Below, piece by piece: positions 24,303 to 32,404 of a DNA stretch of 38,032 nt. A program made the position numbers and the translations under genes. Every line of letters starts with the position of its first letter. Positions within the stretch are counted from its first letter, which is position 1. The notes below the pieces were generated by a model, which was not told where the DNA came from, searched no databases, and worked only from the letters and a program-made list of their open reading frames with translations. The DNA is from UBA11795 sp964652755 (GTDB lineage: Bacteria > Chloroflexota > Dehalococcoidia > Lucifugimonadales > UBA826). The stretch covers positions 1 through 38,032 of the forward strand of contig CAZZBP010000011.1 of assembly GCA_964652755.1 (NCBI GenBank), in the 5' to 3' direction.

Positions 24303-24325
24303 AACATGTATTCAAAATACATGTT
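24303..24325. repeat. Perfect 10-bp inverted repeat
   Basis: AACATGTATT (24303-24312) and AATACATGTT (24316-24325) are perfect reverse complements around CAA. The site lies between the pentapeptide-repeat gene and pth. No T-run follows on either strand, so an operator or a weak RNA hairpin is more likely than a terminator. Confidence 0.45.
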
Positions 24326-24457
24326 TGGCTAATCTCTCTATGATAGTAATCTATGACGACTGCGAGCGTTTGTATCGGTGGTTATCTTGTTAAACTGTTT
24401 TATATGATGAAACAATGGGTTGATTTCAGATGACTGGCTCAAGAAGTAGGTTCGAAT

Positions 24458-25102
24458 TTGAGGGGAAAGCCGATAAGAAATGCATGGGGACGGCTCAAGA
24501 GATCTTTTGATGGTGACAGCCAGAGATCAGTAGGGAAGAATACTAATCTGGTAATAATGGGATTGGGAAATCCAGGACCCAAATATTCAGGCACACGTCA
24601 CAACGCAGGGTTTTGGTTCGCAGACTGTATCGCAAAGCTGCTAAATATTGAGGTTGAACGCCGGCATAAATCCGTAGGTATAGGTGAAGGTACTTTGGAG
24701 GATAGCCGGATAGTAATCGCAAAACCAAGAACCTACGTGAATAAAAGTGGACAGGCGGCTGAATATCTACTTGCCAGGTACACTATTAATTCACAGAGGC
24801 TTCTAGTCGCCTACGACGATATTCATCTTCCACAAGGCAAGGTGAGACTAAGGGCAGGTGGTAGTGCTGGCGGCCATAACGGTATGCGTTCCGTTATAGC
24901 CGCTTTGCATACTCAGGATTTTCCAAGAATACGTATTGGGGTAGGCAGCCCTGATCCAGGTGATGATCAGATAGAATATGTATTGGGTAGACCATCCTGC
25001 CAGGAAATGTGTCAAATATACTCGGCTATTGATCGAGGAATAGATGCTATAGCTTGCATGCTGAATGAAGGCATCGACGCTGCAATGAGCAAGTTTAACT
25101 AA
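24458..25102 (+). CDS. pth: Peptidyl-tRNA hydrolase
   Basis: Releases tRNA from peptidyl-tRNA dropped by stalled ribosomes; an essential cytoplasmic housekeeping enzyme. All core motifs are present: VIMGLGNPGPKYSGTRHNAG with the catalytic His and active-site Asn, IAKPRTYVNKSGQA, YDDIHLPQGKVRLRAGGSAG with the catalytic Asp, then GGHNGMRSVIAAL and FPRIRIGVGSP. At 214 residues it is slightly longer than the usual 185-200 because of about 30 basic N-terminal residues before NLVIMGLGNPG. The start is uncertain: TTG 24458 is the first normal start after an in-frame TGA at 24431, with AGTAGG 7 nt upstream; no in-frame ATG lies before the catalytic core. A lipoprotein gene starts 4 bp after the stop and is probably co-transcribed. 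Confidence 0.94.
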   Translation: MRGKPIRNAWGRLKRSFDGDSQRSVGKNTNLVIMGLGNPGPKYSGTRHNAGFWFADCIAKLLNIEVERRHKSVGIGEGTLEDSRIVIAKPRTYVNKSGQAAEYLLARYTINSQRLLVAYDDIHLPQGKVRLRAGGSAGGHNGMRSVIAALHTQDFPRIRIGVGSPDPGDDQIEYVLGRPSCQEMCQIYSAIDRGIDAIACMLNEGIDAAMSKFN

Positions 25103-25106
25103 AAAA

Positions 25107-27062
25107 ATGCCCTTCCGGTCAATTTTCCTATGTCTGGTTACTAATTTCATTCTTATATCTTGCGGGGTAGAGCGCCCGTTGCCGCCGGCATCAACGCCTG
25201 TAGGTTCAATTTCAGAGAAGGTAATTGAACAAGAAAGTGTTTCAAGAAAAATTCATACTCCCATTCCTGTTTACATCCCGCCAACTCCAACGCCAATTCC
25301 AATATTGGAGTCCCCTATCATTGTTCCCGGCGATCGCGATCTAGAAGACTTGGCTAGAAGATACTATTCCGATCATATATTGGAGCTTGAACTACAACCG
25401 ACACTGACTGATGTGTTCTCTAAAAAGGAAGGGGACGTAGAGACTTTCACGGTCACAGACGCTGAAAGTGCTCAAGCGTACGATGTGAAGGCAGAACTCT
25501 TGCTCACCACAGAGAACACTTACTGGTATGGGGACATATCTCTCGATCTGAACACCGGCACTTTCAAAGAAACCGCGAGAAGATGGGAGGAAGATATAAG
25601 ACCGGAGATTGTTAGGAACTTCGGAGATATTGACTCTCCGGGTATCGATGGCGACAGGCGGCTTACAGTTCTAAATACGCCACTCAATGGAGCGGCCGGT
25701 TATTTCGGGGGTCAGGATACATTCCCACGTTGGGTACATCCGTCCAGTAATCAACGTGAAATGGTATTTATGGATCCTGTTAAATTGCCTCCAGGGCGCA
25801 ACAGATATCTGGCGGTGTTAACCCATGAATTCCAGCATGCTATCCACAATAATCTGGATCCGGGAGAGGACTCTTGGGTCAGTGAAGGATTGGCTGAAAT
25901 TGCTTCATACAGTGCAGGTTTTGAAAGCGCCTTCATAGGTTATTTTTTAGCAAACCCTTCGATTTCCCTCACCCATTGGCCCGACGAGCCGTCAGAAACT
26001 GTTCCACACTATGGCGCAGCTTCATTATTTTTTATTTTTGCCGCCGGTAGAAATCAAGGCCTGGAGTCGTTGGGTAATCTTGCTGCCGTGAGAGAGGACG
26101 GGGTGGATGGGGTCGACAAATGGTTGGGCCAACTGGGCAGCAGTTTCGAAGATGAGTTTGCGGATTGGATTGTAGCTAACTATGTTGGAGCAATTGATGG
26201 TAGATACTCCTATTCTGATTGGGCCTTAAGAGTAACTTCGAAAGCCATCCCTCTTGAATGGGGGGCGTCACAACATTTGGTCCCCCAGTTCGGGGCCACA
26301 TATCTTGAAATTCCGAATTTAACTGATTTAAAAATTGGCACAACCACTATAGTTTTCCGGGGACAGGAAGAGGGCAGGAGATTCAAGGATAACTGTCCAG
26401 GTAAATGTTGGTGGTCCAACAGAGGAGACTCCATCAATACGACCTTGACCGTCGAGGCTGACCTAACCATGGGAGAGAACCTGTACGCTAACTTTGAGAT
26501 CTGGCATGACATCGAGACGGATTGGGATTATGCCTACCTGTCGGCGTCTGACGACGGGGGCAAAACTTGGAGGACTCTTGAAACCTCGGGGACTACCACA
26601 TCTAATCCCTCAGGGTCCAATTATGGTCACGGGTACACCGGTTACAAGCGATGGAATAACTATGGGGTTGGTCTGGAGGAGTATTCTGGTAAAAGCATAC
26701 TTTTGAGATTTGAATACGTTACGGACGATGCCGTCCACCTTGACGGGTTATTAGTAGGGGAATTTGAAATCCCTTCTGTCGGAATAAAATTAGAGCGGGG
26801 TGATAGCAGGTGGAACACGGATGGTTTTGTTCTTATCGATAGACCCCTTAAGCAAAGGTTTATCGTAAGACTTGTGGAATTTCTTACTAACGGGGGGTTC
26901 GTAGTAAGCGAAATTGAATTGGATGATTACAATCGGGCGATGATAGAAACGGGAAACCATGGTAATCGGGTGCACCGGGCTGTCTTAGTTGTCGCAGGTG
27001 CGAGTCGAGGTACACAACAGCCGGCATTGTTCAACTTAAATATTACACCCCCGAGACACTAG
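25107..27062 (+). CDS. Lipid-anchored zinc metalloprotease with C-terminal jelly-roll-like domain
   Basis: A 651-residue lipoprotein: lipobox LISC at residues 16-19, then a Pro/Thr-rich linker (IPVYIPPTPTPIPI) like those on other Chloroflexota surface proteins. The catalytic region has LTHEFQHAIH, giving the HExxH zinc site (His240, Glu241, His244), and a downstream Glu at 260 in WVSEGLAEIAS, the gluzincin arrangement. A later part (about 440-550), with TDWDYAYLSASDDGGKTWRT and HLDGLLVGEFEI, resembles the beta-sandwich region of immune-inhibitor-A-type M6 peptidases. It should act outside the cell on proteins or peptides. It starts 4 bp after pth with no ribosome binding site, so translation may be coupled. 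Pairing a surface protease with pth is probably only positional. Family assignment beyond the HExxH...E clan is inferred. Confidence 0.87.
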   Translation: MPFRSIFLCLVTNFILISCGVERPLPPASTPVGSISEKVIEQESVSRKIHTPIPVYIPPTPTPIPILESPIIVPGDRDLEDLARRYYSDHILELELQPTLTDVFSKKEGDVETFTVTDAESAQAYDVKAELLLTTENTYWYGDISLDLNTGTFKETARRWEEDIRPEIVRNFGDIDSPGIDGDRRLTVLNTPLNGAAGYFGGQDTFPRWVHPSSNQREMVFMDPVKLPPGRNRYLAVLTHEFQHAIHNNLDPGEDSWVSEGLAEIASYSAGFESAFIGYFLANPSISLTHWPDEPSETVPHYGAASLFFIFAAGRNQGLESLGNLAAVREDGVDGVDKWLGQLGSSFEDEFADWIVANYVGAIDGRYSYSDWALRVTSKAIPLEWGASQHLVPQFGATYLEIPNLTDLKIGTTTIVFRGQEEGRRFKDNCPGKCWWSNRGDSINTTLTVEADLTMGENLYANFEIWHDIETDWDYAYLSASDDGGKTWRTLETSGTTTSNPSGSNYGHGYTGYKRWNNYGVGLEEYSGKSILLRFEYVTDDAVHLDGLLVGEFEIPSVGIKLERGDSRWNTDGFVLIDRPLKQRFIVRLVEFLTNGGFVVSEIELDDYNRAMIETGNHGNRVHRAVLVVAGASRGTQQPALFNLNITPPRH

Positions 27063-27168
27063 TCTGGGCTGTTCTTTACCCTTCTGGGTTGATGTGAAAT
27101 TAAAGACCAAGATTTTCACGGTAAGATTTATTTGAAAGGGCTAGAATGTTTGCCACGAGCATACTATT

Positions 27169-28647
27169 TTGACAGGAATCTCAAGCAAAATAAGAGCCAG
27201 CCCAGCCTATAAATGGTGGCTCTATGCATCTATCGCCGCTGGCGCCTTTCTAACGGTAGCTGACCAAACAGGCACAACTATTGCGCTTCCTCGAATTAGT
27301 GAAGAGTTGGCTGCAGACATTCCCGCTGTTCAGTGGATGTATCTCATTTACACACTTTGTATAAGTGCTCTGCTTTTACCTATGGGACGACTTTCAGACA
27401 TGTCGGGAAGGAGGCGAATATACTGCACCGGCCTCGCTATTTTTGCTTCCGGAGCCCTTATCGCCTATTTCTCTACACAATTATCACTACTCCTAGTAGC
27501 GAAAGCGATCCAAGGAATAGGGGCCGCGATGGTTCAGGCCAATGGAATGGCTCTTATGGCAGAGGCTTTTCCTGAGCGTCAGCGTGGAATGGCCATTGGA
27601 CTTTACATGACTGTGATAGGTACGGGGGCCATTGGGGGCCCAGTTATCGGAGGGTTTCTGATAGGCGCATTTGGGTGGAGGTCAATATACCTGGGAGTTG
27701 TTATTGTCGGTGCGATCGCGTTAACACTGTCTTTACTAATCGTAAAAAATATGACCCCCACTGCGGAACATCGATCAGATAGCAAAACATTTTCATTTGA
27801 TTGGGTAGGTGCGGTCTTATCGGCCGGAGCACTTAGCTCGTTCCTACTTGCCATGACATACTCTTATCGCACGGGCTGGGGTAGTGGTCCCGTGGTGGTA
27901 GGTTTCTTGACGGCCGCGCTTCTGCTGAGTGCTTTCATTTACCGAGAATTAAGATGTGCGGATCCTATGATTGATCTGACTTTGTTTAGGATTCCGGTAT
28001 TTTCGATGGGCATGATCGCAAGGTATCTAGCCTTTATGTCTGGATCTCCGGCTTACTTTCTTCTTCCCTTCTTCCTGATTCGAGTGTCCGGTTTATCCGA
28101 AGTCCGGGCCGCTTTCATAATGGCACCAGGCTCACTTCTCATGGCGATATCAGGTCCACTTGGTGGCAAATTGTCTGATAGGCTAGGGACGAAATGGCCT
28201 GCAGTTGGAGGGCTTTGTTGTTGGACTGCAGGAATAACGGTTTTATATACCTTGGAAGTAGGATCTAACCCCACTGTGGTGTCAGCGGGGATGATGCTGA
28301 TGGGAGCCGGGAACGGTATCTTTGGATCTCCCAATACGGTTTCGGTAATGAGTTCAGTCGGCAGCGAGAGATATGGTGTTGTTTCCGCATTGGTAAACAT
28401 GGTACGAACTTCAGGAAATCTAACAGGGATTGCCGTCGGTACGACTCTCGTCGTTGTAATGATGTCATCAATGGGATTCCAACCGGATCTTTCTGAATTA
28501 GCGGCGGCAGGCGACGTAGAAGGCGGCCGTGGACTTATGAATGCTTTCACACTAGGAATGAAGAGAGCATTTATGGTCGGAGCGCTTTTAGTAGGATTCG
28601 CCGCAGTGTTTACAGTGTTTCGGCCCGAACCATCAGCTATTGAATAG
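27169..28647 (+). CDS. MFS transporter, DHA2/EmrB-QacA type
   Basis: A 492-residue 14-helix transporter in the cytoplasmic membrane. Helix 1 shows FLTVADQTGTTIALPRI (motif D1 with its Asp), loop 2-3 MGRLSDMSGRRRIYCTG (motif A), and helix 5 GTGAIGGPVIGG (motif C of antiporters), so proton-coupled export is likely. It is a paralogue of the 19997-21484 transporter; conserved blocks include SERYGVVSALVNMVRTSGN. The start is doubtful: TTG 27169 opens the frame without a ribosome binding site, and the nearby ATG 27146 is out of frame and stops quickly. It lies 106 bp after the metalloprotease gene and 152 bp before the methyltransferase gene; an extended -10 promoter follows it, so the methyltransferase is probably a separate unit. 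Confidence 0.92.
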   Translation: MTGISSKIRASPAYKWWLYASIAAGAFLTVADQTGTTIALPRISEELAADIPAVQWMYLIYTLCISALLLPMGRLSDMSGRRRIYCTGLAIFASGALIAYFSTQLSLLLVAKAIQGIGAAMVQANGMALMAEAFPERQRGMAIGLYMTVIGTGAIGGPVIGGFLIGAFGWRSIYLGVVIVGAIALTLSLLIVKNMTPTAEHRSDSKTFSFDWVGAVLSAGALSSFLLAMTYSYRTGWGSGPVVVGFLTAALLLSAFIYRELRCADPMIDLTLFRIPVFSMGMIARYLAFMSGSPAYFLLPFFLIRVSGLSEVRAAFIMAPGSLLMAISGPLGGKLSDRLGTKWPAVGGLCCWTAGITVLYTLEVGSNPTVVSAGMMLMGAGNGIFGSPNTVSVMSSVGSERYGVVSALVNMVRTSGNLTGIAVGTTLVVVMMSSMGFQPDLSELAAAGDVEGGRGLMNAFTLGMKRAFMVGALLVGFAAVFTVFRPEPSAIE

Positions 28648-28657
28648 GACAAAATAT

Positions 28658-28688
28658 TTTCAGCTATTACTGCTCACTCTGATATAAT
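28658..28688 (+). promoter_or_regulatory. Probable promoter of the methyltransferase gene
   Basis: TATAAT at 28683-28688 is preceded by TGA, giving a perfect extended -10 (TGnTATAAT). The -35 region is weak: TTTCAG at 28658-28663 with a 19-bp spacer. An extended -10 can work without a good -35. The implied leader is about 105 nt and contains the complementary hexamers ACTCGG and CCGAGT. Confidence 0.5.
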
Positions 28689-28799
28689 CGGGGACGTCGA
28701 ACTCGGTGATAAATATTTAGGAAACTCTTGCCGAGTCCTCAATTTATGGCCGACCTTATGGTGGGCAACGGTTAACTCTCTCAGGGGGTAGCAGGGGCT

Positions 28800-29621
28800 A
28801 TGCTAGGAAACGACTTCTCGTTTGCAACTTTTTCAAAGAATGAATTCTATTCAACGCTTAACGCGCGGCTTGTAGATATGGCTGATATAAGCTCGGATAG
28901 AAGGATAGTCGATCTTGCATGTGGGGCTGGTGGAGTGACAAGGCTAATATTGGAACGGATCAACCGAACAAAAGATACGGTCGTCATTGCCCTGGACCAT
29001 TCTTCTGTCGCCCTCAAGACGGCTATGGAGGATCTGAAGGACATTTCTAACAATGCTGTTAAATTTGTGCAGCTCGGCGTTGAGAATGTTTCTGATGCCG
29101 TAAAAGAATCGGTGGATACAATTGTATTTTGCAACGCCATCCACTATGTGCCAGACAAAGATGCTGTTGTCTCCGACATCGCCAATGCCCTGAGACCTGG
29201 AGGTAAGTTCGCTTTCAACACTTCATTTTATGAAGGTGGCCAGCACGAAGACTCAACAGCTTTTTATAGTAAATGGATGTTGAAGGCTATGAGAGTACTG
29301 CGCAAAGAGTACGGATTAAAGCCACAGAGATCTGGTGAGAAAGTGGAATCGCGAAAGCAGCTCACCCCGGACGACTATGGCAACCTAATGAAGAGAAACG
29401 GCCTAACGATCGTCAGGCAATCGGTTGATACCGTACCCGTTCCAATAGAAGGCTGGTTAGATATCAGCACGTTTTCAGATTTCATAGAGGGGACTATGCC
29501 AGGGGTACCTCTTGAGAAGGCGTCAGCAGCTTTGCAAAAAGGTGTGCGACAGACCTACGAGGAGATGGATGTTACTCACGTGCCAAGAAACTGGTTGGAC
29601 GTGGTTGCTGTAAAATCCTGA
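28800..29621 (+). CDS. Class I SAM-dependent methyltransferase
   Basis: A 273-residue Rossmann-fold methyltransferase that would transfer a methyl group from S-adenosylmethionine to an unknown small molecule or lipid in the cytoplasm. Motif I is IVDLACGAGGVTRLI (about 36-50), the acidic end of strand 2 is VVIALDHS, motif post-II is VKFVQLGVENV, and motif IV lies in DTIVFCNAIHYV, followed by ALRPGGKFAFNTSF, as in UbiE/Coq5-like enzymes. The C-terminal 100 residues are family-specific and give no clear hint to the acceptor. AGGGG lies only 2-3 nt before ATG 28800, which is tight; the distal GGGGG run 11 nt upstream may serve instead. A promoter-like TGATATAAT lies about 110 bp upstream. It faces the convergent FmdB-type gene. 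Confidence 0.87.
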   Translation: MLGNDFSFATFSKNEFYSTLNARLVDMADISSDRRIVDLACGAGGVTRLILERINRTKDTVVIALDHSSVALKTAMEDLKDISNNAVKFVQLGVENVSDAVKESVDTIVFCNAIHYVPDKDAVVSDIANALRPGGKFAFNTSFYEGGQHEDSTAFYSKWMLKAMRVLRKEYGLKPQRSGEKVESRKQLTPDDYGNLMKRNGLTIVRQSVDTVPVPIEGWLDISTFSDFIEGTMPGVPLEKASAALQKGVRQTYEEMDVTHVPRNWLDVVAVKS

Positions 29622-29658
29622 CAATTTTCAGCTTTAGTCGGGCTGTCAATTGGTGAGG

Positions 29659-29883
29659 CTAACAGCCACAGGCACCTCCACAACATCCTCGGCCACCTAC
29701 AGGGCTTGCAATGGCAGACATTTCCCCTCCGTTCTCGGAGGCAAATGAAGTAAAGACGGAAAGTTGTCTGACAGAAGCTCCGCCGCAGTTAGGGCAGGGT
29801 TGTTCTTTCTTCATCTTATTGACTGGCTGAAGTTTCTCAAATTCGCTTAGGCAAACCTTACACGTGTATTCGTAAATAGGCAT
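29659..29883 (-). CDS. FmdB-family zinc-ribbon protein
   Basis: A 74-residue protein with the FmdB/CxxC_CxxC_SSSS zinc ribbon: MPIYEYTCKVCLSEFEKLQ, with the first CxxC, and CPNCGG, with the second, about 20 residues later. It binds one zinc ion and is thought to act as a small regulator or to bind nucleic acid or protein. The tail GRGCCGGACGC is Cys/Gly-rich, as in many members, and could bind a further metal. The frame opens at GTG 29892, but nearly all relatives start MPIYEY, so ATG 29883 is chosen; GAGG is immediately upstream. It is convergent with the methyltransferase gene and divergent from trpB over 178 bp. Confidence 0.9.
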   Translation of the reverse strand: MPIYEYTCKVCLSEFEKLQPVNKMKKEQPCPNCGGASVRQLSVFTSFASENGGEMSAIASPVGGRGCCGGACGC

Positions 29884-29968
29884 TTTCCTCACCCGTGTCC
29901 GACACCGAAATTTTTAGAGTTTCCCTTGATTCTAAGTATGTATCTAGTGCCTGGTCAATTAATTATTC

Positions 29969-30001
29969 TTTACCAATATTCAGACGTAGCTATAATTGGT
30001 A
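29969..30001 (+). promoter_or_regulatory. Candidate trpB promoter with overlapping inverted repeat
   Basis: TTTACC (29969-29974) and TATAAT (29991-29996) are 16 bp apart, 65 bp before the trpB start. TACCAAT (29971-29977) and ATTGGTA (29995-30001) are perfect 7-bp inverted arms that bracket the spacer and overlap both hexamers, so a bound repressor would block the promoter. Confidence 0.45.
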
Positions 30002-30061
30002 TTGAATCCTTGGCTGCTTTAACAGATATATTGAGGCTGATCTCCAGAGTAGGAAACGTAT

Positions 30062-31264
30062 ATGGCAAAGATGCATAACCTCCCAGATGAACTGGGACGA
30101 TTTGGTGAGTACGGAGGGCGATTTGTTCCAGAGACGTTAATGCCGGCGGTTTACGAATTGGAAACCGCATATAGAGACTCGCAGGCAGACGAAGAATTTC
30201 AAGCTGAATTGGCTTCTCTCCTGACGACATTTGCAGGAAGACCGACAGAGCTCTACTTCGCTGAGAACTTAACAAAGCGACTAGGTGGCGCCAAAATCTA
30301 CATCAAGCGTGAAGACCTAGCACATACAGGTGCGCACAAAATTAATAATGCTCTAGGCCAGGGCCTTCTTGCCAAGAGAATGGGTAAACAACGCGTCATT
30401 GCGGAAACTGGAGCAGGGCAACATGGAGTTGCCACTGCAACCGTATGTGCAATGCTGGGTTTGGAATGCATAGTCTACATGGGTGAGGAGGATATACGCC
30501 GACAGTCTTTGAACGTATTCCGTATGAAACTACTCGGTGCCGAGGTCCGTTCTGTTGATTCAGGAAGTAGCACGCTAAAAGATGCAATCAATGAGGCGAT
30601 CAGGGACTGGGTGACGAATGTTGAGACGACACACTACCTGATTGGCAGCGTTGTCGGACCTCACCCTTATCCGATGATAGTTCGTGACTACCAGCGGGTT
30701 ATAGGTAAGGAGTCACGTGAGCAAATTCTTTCCCAGACTGGCAGACTTCCAGACTATGCCATCGCATGTGTGGGGGGTGGAAGTAATGCAATGGGCCTGT
30801 TTTACGATTTTATAGCCGACCCTAGCGTAAAACTGATAGGTGTAGAGGCTGGTGGCGATGGAGTGGATACAGGACGGCATTCGTCTACGATAACAGCAGG
30901 GGGCATAGGTGTTCTTCACGGCAGTATGTCCTATCTTATTCAGGATGAAAATGGTCAAGTAATTGAAACGCATAGTATCTCTGCAGGACTTGATTATCCG
31001 GGTGTTGGTCCGGAGCATAGCTGGCTGAATGATTCTGGAAGAGCCGAATACGTTAGCGTGGACGATAATGAGGCGCTAGAAGGTTTTAAGTTGCTTTGTG
31101 AGACGGAAGGAATAATACCGGCGTTGGAGCCAGCTCATGCTATTTATCATGTGTCAAACTTGGCCCCAACTCTGAAGGTAGACCAAGTAATACTACTCGG
31201 GCTCTCTGGTAGAGGAGATAAAGATATGGAGACCGTAGCCTCCGCTCTAGGGGTTGTAGTTTGA
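30062..31264 (+). CDS. trpB: Tryptophan synthase beta chain
   Basis: Condenses indole with serine to give tryptophan, using PLP; normally in an alpha2-beta2 complex with TrpA. The 400-residue protein has the classic beginning LGRFGEYGGRFVPETLMPAV, the PLP-lysine motif HTGAHKINN (Lys93), the segment AETGAGQHGVATATVCA, the phosphate-binding CVGGGSNAMG, and the terminal serine loop LSGRGDKDM. The full set marks it as the standard TrpB1 type that partners TrpA, not the stand-alone TrpB2. No trpA, trpF or other trp gene adjoins it, so the trp genes are dispersed in this genome or continue elsewhere. GTAGGA lies about 9 nt before ATG 30062. The promoter and inverted repeat at 29969-30001 are the probable control site. 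Confidence 0.97.
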   Translation: MAKMHNLPDELGRFGEYGGRFVPETLMPAVYELETAYRDSQADEEFQAELASLLTTFAGRPTELYFAENLTKRLGGAKIYIKREDLAHTGAHKINNALGQGLLAKRMGKQRVIAETGAGQHGVATATVCAMLGLECIVYMGEEDIRRQSLNVFRMKLLGAEVRSVDSGSSTLKDAINEAIRDWVTNVETTHYLIGSVVGPHPYPMIVRDYQRVIGKESREQILSQTGRLPDYAIACVGGGSNAMGLFYDFIADPSVKLIGVEAGGDGVDTGRHSSTITAGGIGVLHGSMSYLIQDENGQVIETHSISAGLDYPGVGPEHSWLNDSGRAEYVSVDDNEALEGFKLLCETEGIIPALEPAHAIYHVSNLAPTLKVDQVILLGLSGRGDKDMETVASALGVVV

Positions 31265-31325
31265 CTATCAAAGTCTCTGAGTGTCTGTGGTATCCATTTG
31301 AATATTATCTTGGTCCTGTACACTC

Positions 31326-31718
31326 ATGATTCAGGAAGTCCTTTGGCGAATACCTGCCATTTTGCTGTCATTAGCTGTATTAACACCAGCCACATGGACG
31401 TTATTTGACCATCATTTTATAGAAAGAATTCCTGATCATGGTCACCTGGTGGCTTCGAATACCCACAAACATGTTTATGACACTGACTATGTTTTGCATA
31501 ACCATGATGGGTCAAGTCCTGTTGGCTCATCCTCATTTTTTGCAGAAAATAGCGTGTTAGTAGCTATGGGATCCTCGCTGGGTGGATTCTGTAGCTGTAG
31601 CGATAGTGATGGTGGCCCTACATGCACAAACGCAATAATCAGTGCGGAAGAAATTTTTCCTGAGGCGGTGAAGGTTTCCGTAGACCTTGCCCCCCCTCGG
31701 TCTGGGATCATCTCATAG
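31326..31718 (+). CDS. Small His-rich membrane-anchored protein
   Basis: Family not recognised. The 130-residue protein has a hydrophobic N-terminal segment (about 8-27), probably an uncleaved anchor or a signal peptide, then an extracytoplasmic part with many His: FDHHFIERIPDHGHLVASN, THKHVYDTDYVLHNHDG. This is followed by a second hydrophobic stretch (about 72-88) and a Cys cluster GFCSCSDSDGG with another Cys shortly after. The His and Cys pattern suggests metal or heme binding outside the membrane, but there is no CxxCH motif. It leads a run of four co-directional genes for exported or membrane proteins, with 51 bp to the next. ATG 31326 has no clear ribosome binding site. Confidence 0.72.
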   Translation: MIQEVLWRIPAILLSLAVLTPATWTLFDHHFIERIPDHGHLVASNTHKHVYDTDYVLHNHDGSSPVGSSSFFAENSVLVAMGSSLGGFCSCSDSDGGPTCTNAIISAEEIFPEAVKVSVDLAPPRSGIIS

Positions 31719-31769
31719 CAGAATAATTATGGGTTCCCACTCGCCTTCAGTTGAAGCTGCGAGTGAAAA

Positions 31770-32333
31770 TTGGGGGTCGCTACGAAATTGAATCTCGTCA
31801 GATTGTTGGAATTTTCGCTGTCGATCCTTCTGGTGATTTCTGCTTCGGTCCTCTACATGAATCCTGCGGTTGATGCCAATGGTTCTGTAAGAAGTTACGA
31901 CAAAAGATCTGTTGGCAGTTTCGAAATCGGTCTAGGTACTGTTCCTGCATCGCCTTCACCAGGAGTTGTTCACTTTGCCGCGTATGTGGAGGATATTGGA
32001 ACCGAAGTTCGATACTTGAATGCTAAGGTCCAGCTTACAGCTTCCGGCCCAGGATCGCAGGACCCTGAAGTTGGACCGAAGAATATGCCGAACAATTTAA
32101 TGGATCCTTCCTACTACGAGTTGAATACCACTGTTGATAGGAATGGCATATGGTTCGTTATGATTGAGGTGAGTACTTCTGACGGAGAAGCATCCGCAAT
32201 ATTCGAGATGAACGTGCAAGACCCCAATCCCGTGCTCCCAATTTTGACTTTGGGGGCCCTGATCGCATTTCTAATTATTATAGGCATGTCTGCTAGGGCC
32301 TGGGTGCGGGAATATAGAAAAAAACGTGCCTAA
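31770..32333 (+). CDS. Membrane-anchored YtkA/FixH-like beta-sandwich protein
   Basis: A 187-residue protein with an N-terminal transmembrane helix (about 11-30), an extracytoplasmic beta-rich domain (about 40-150) and a C-terminal helix (about 155-177) ending in the basic tail REYRKKRA, so both ends are probably cytoplasmic. The beta domain runs SFEIGLGTVPASPSPGVVHF, VRYLNAKVQLTA and RNGIWFVMIEVS, the general layout of YtkA-like and FixH-like domains, which in known cases assist copper delivery or oxidase assembly. The assignment is by pattern only. No Met- or His-rich metal site is obvious here. TTG 31770 opens the frame, preceded only by GAG; TTG 31788 is an alternative. The cupredoxin-like lipoprotein gene follows after 71 bp. 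Confidence 0.75.
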   Translation: MGVATKLNLVRLLEFSLSILLVISASVLYMNPAVDANGSVRSYDKRSVGSFEIGLGTVPASPSPGVVHFAAYVEDIGTEVRYLNAKVQLTASGPGSQDPEVGPKNMPNNLMDPSYYELNTTVDRNGIWFVMIEVSTSDGEASAIFEMNVQDPNPVLPILTLGALIAFLIIIGMSARAWVREYRKKRA

Positions 32334-32361
32334 CGTAGATATTAAAAAGTAAAGTGCCACG

Positions 32362-32390
32362 CCCTGACATGTTTGCCTCAGGGATTATTT
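32362..32390 (+). terminator. Weak terminator-like hairpin
   Basis: CCCTGA (32362-32367) pairs with TCAGGG (32378-32383) around a 10-nt loop and is followed by ATTATTT. The stem is short and the T-run imperfect, so it may attenuate rather than end transcription between the YtkA-like and cupredoxin-like genes. Confidence 0.35.
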
Positions 32391-32404
32391 AAAGAGATAG
32401 AAAA

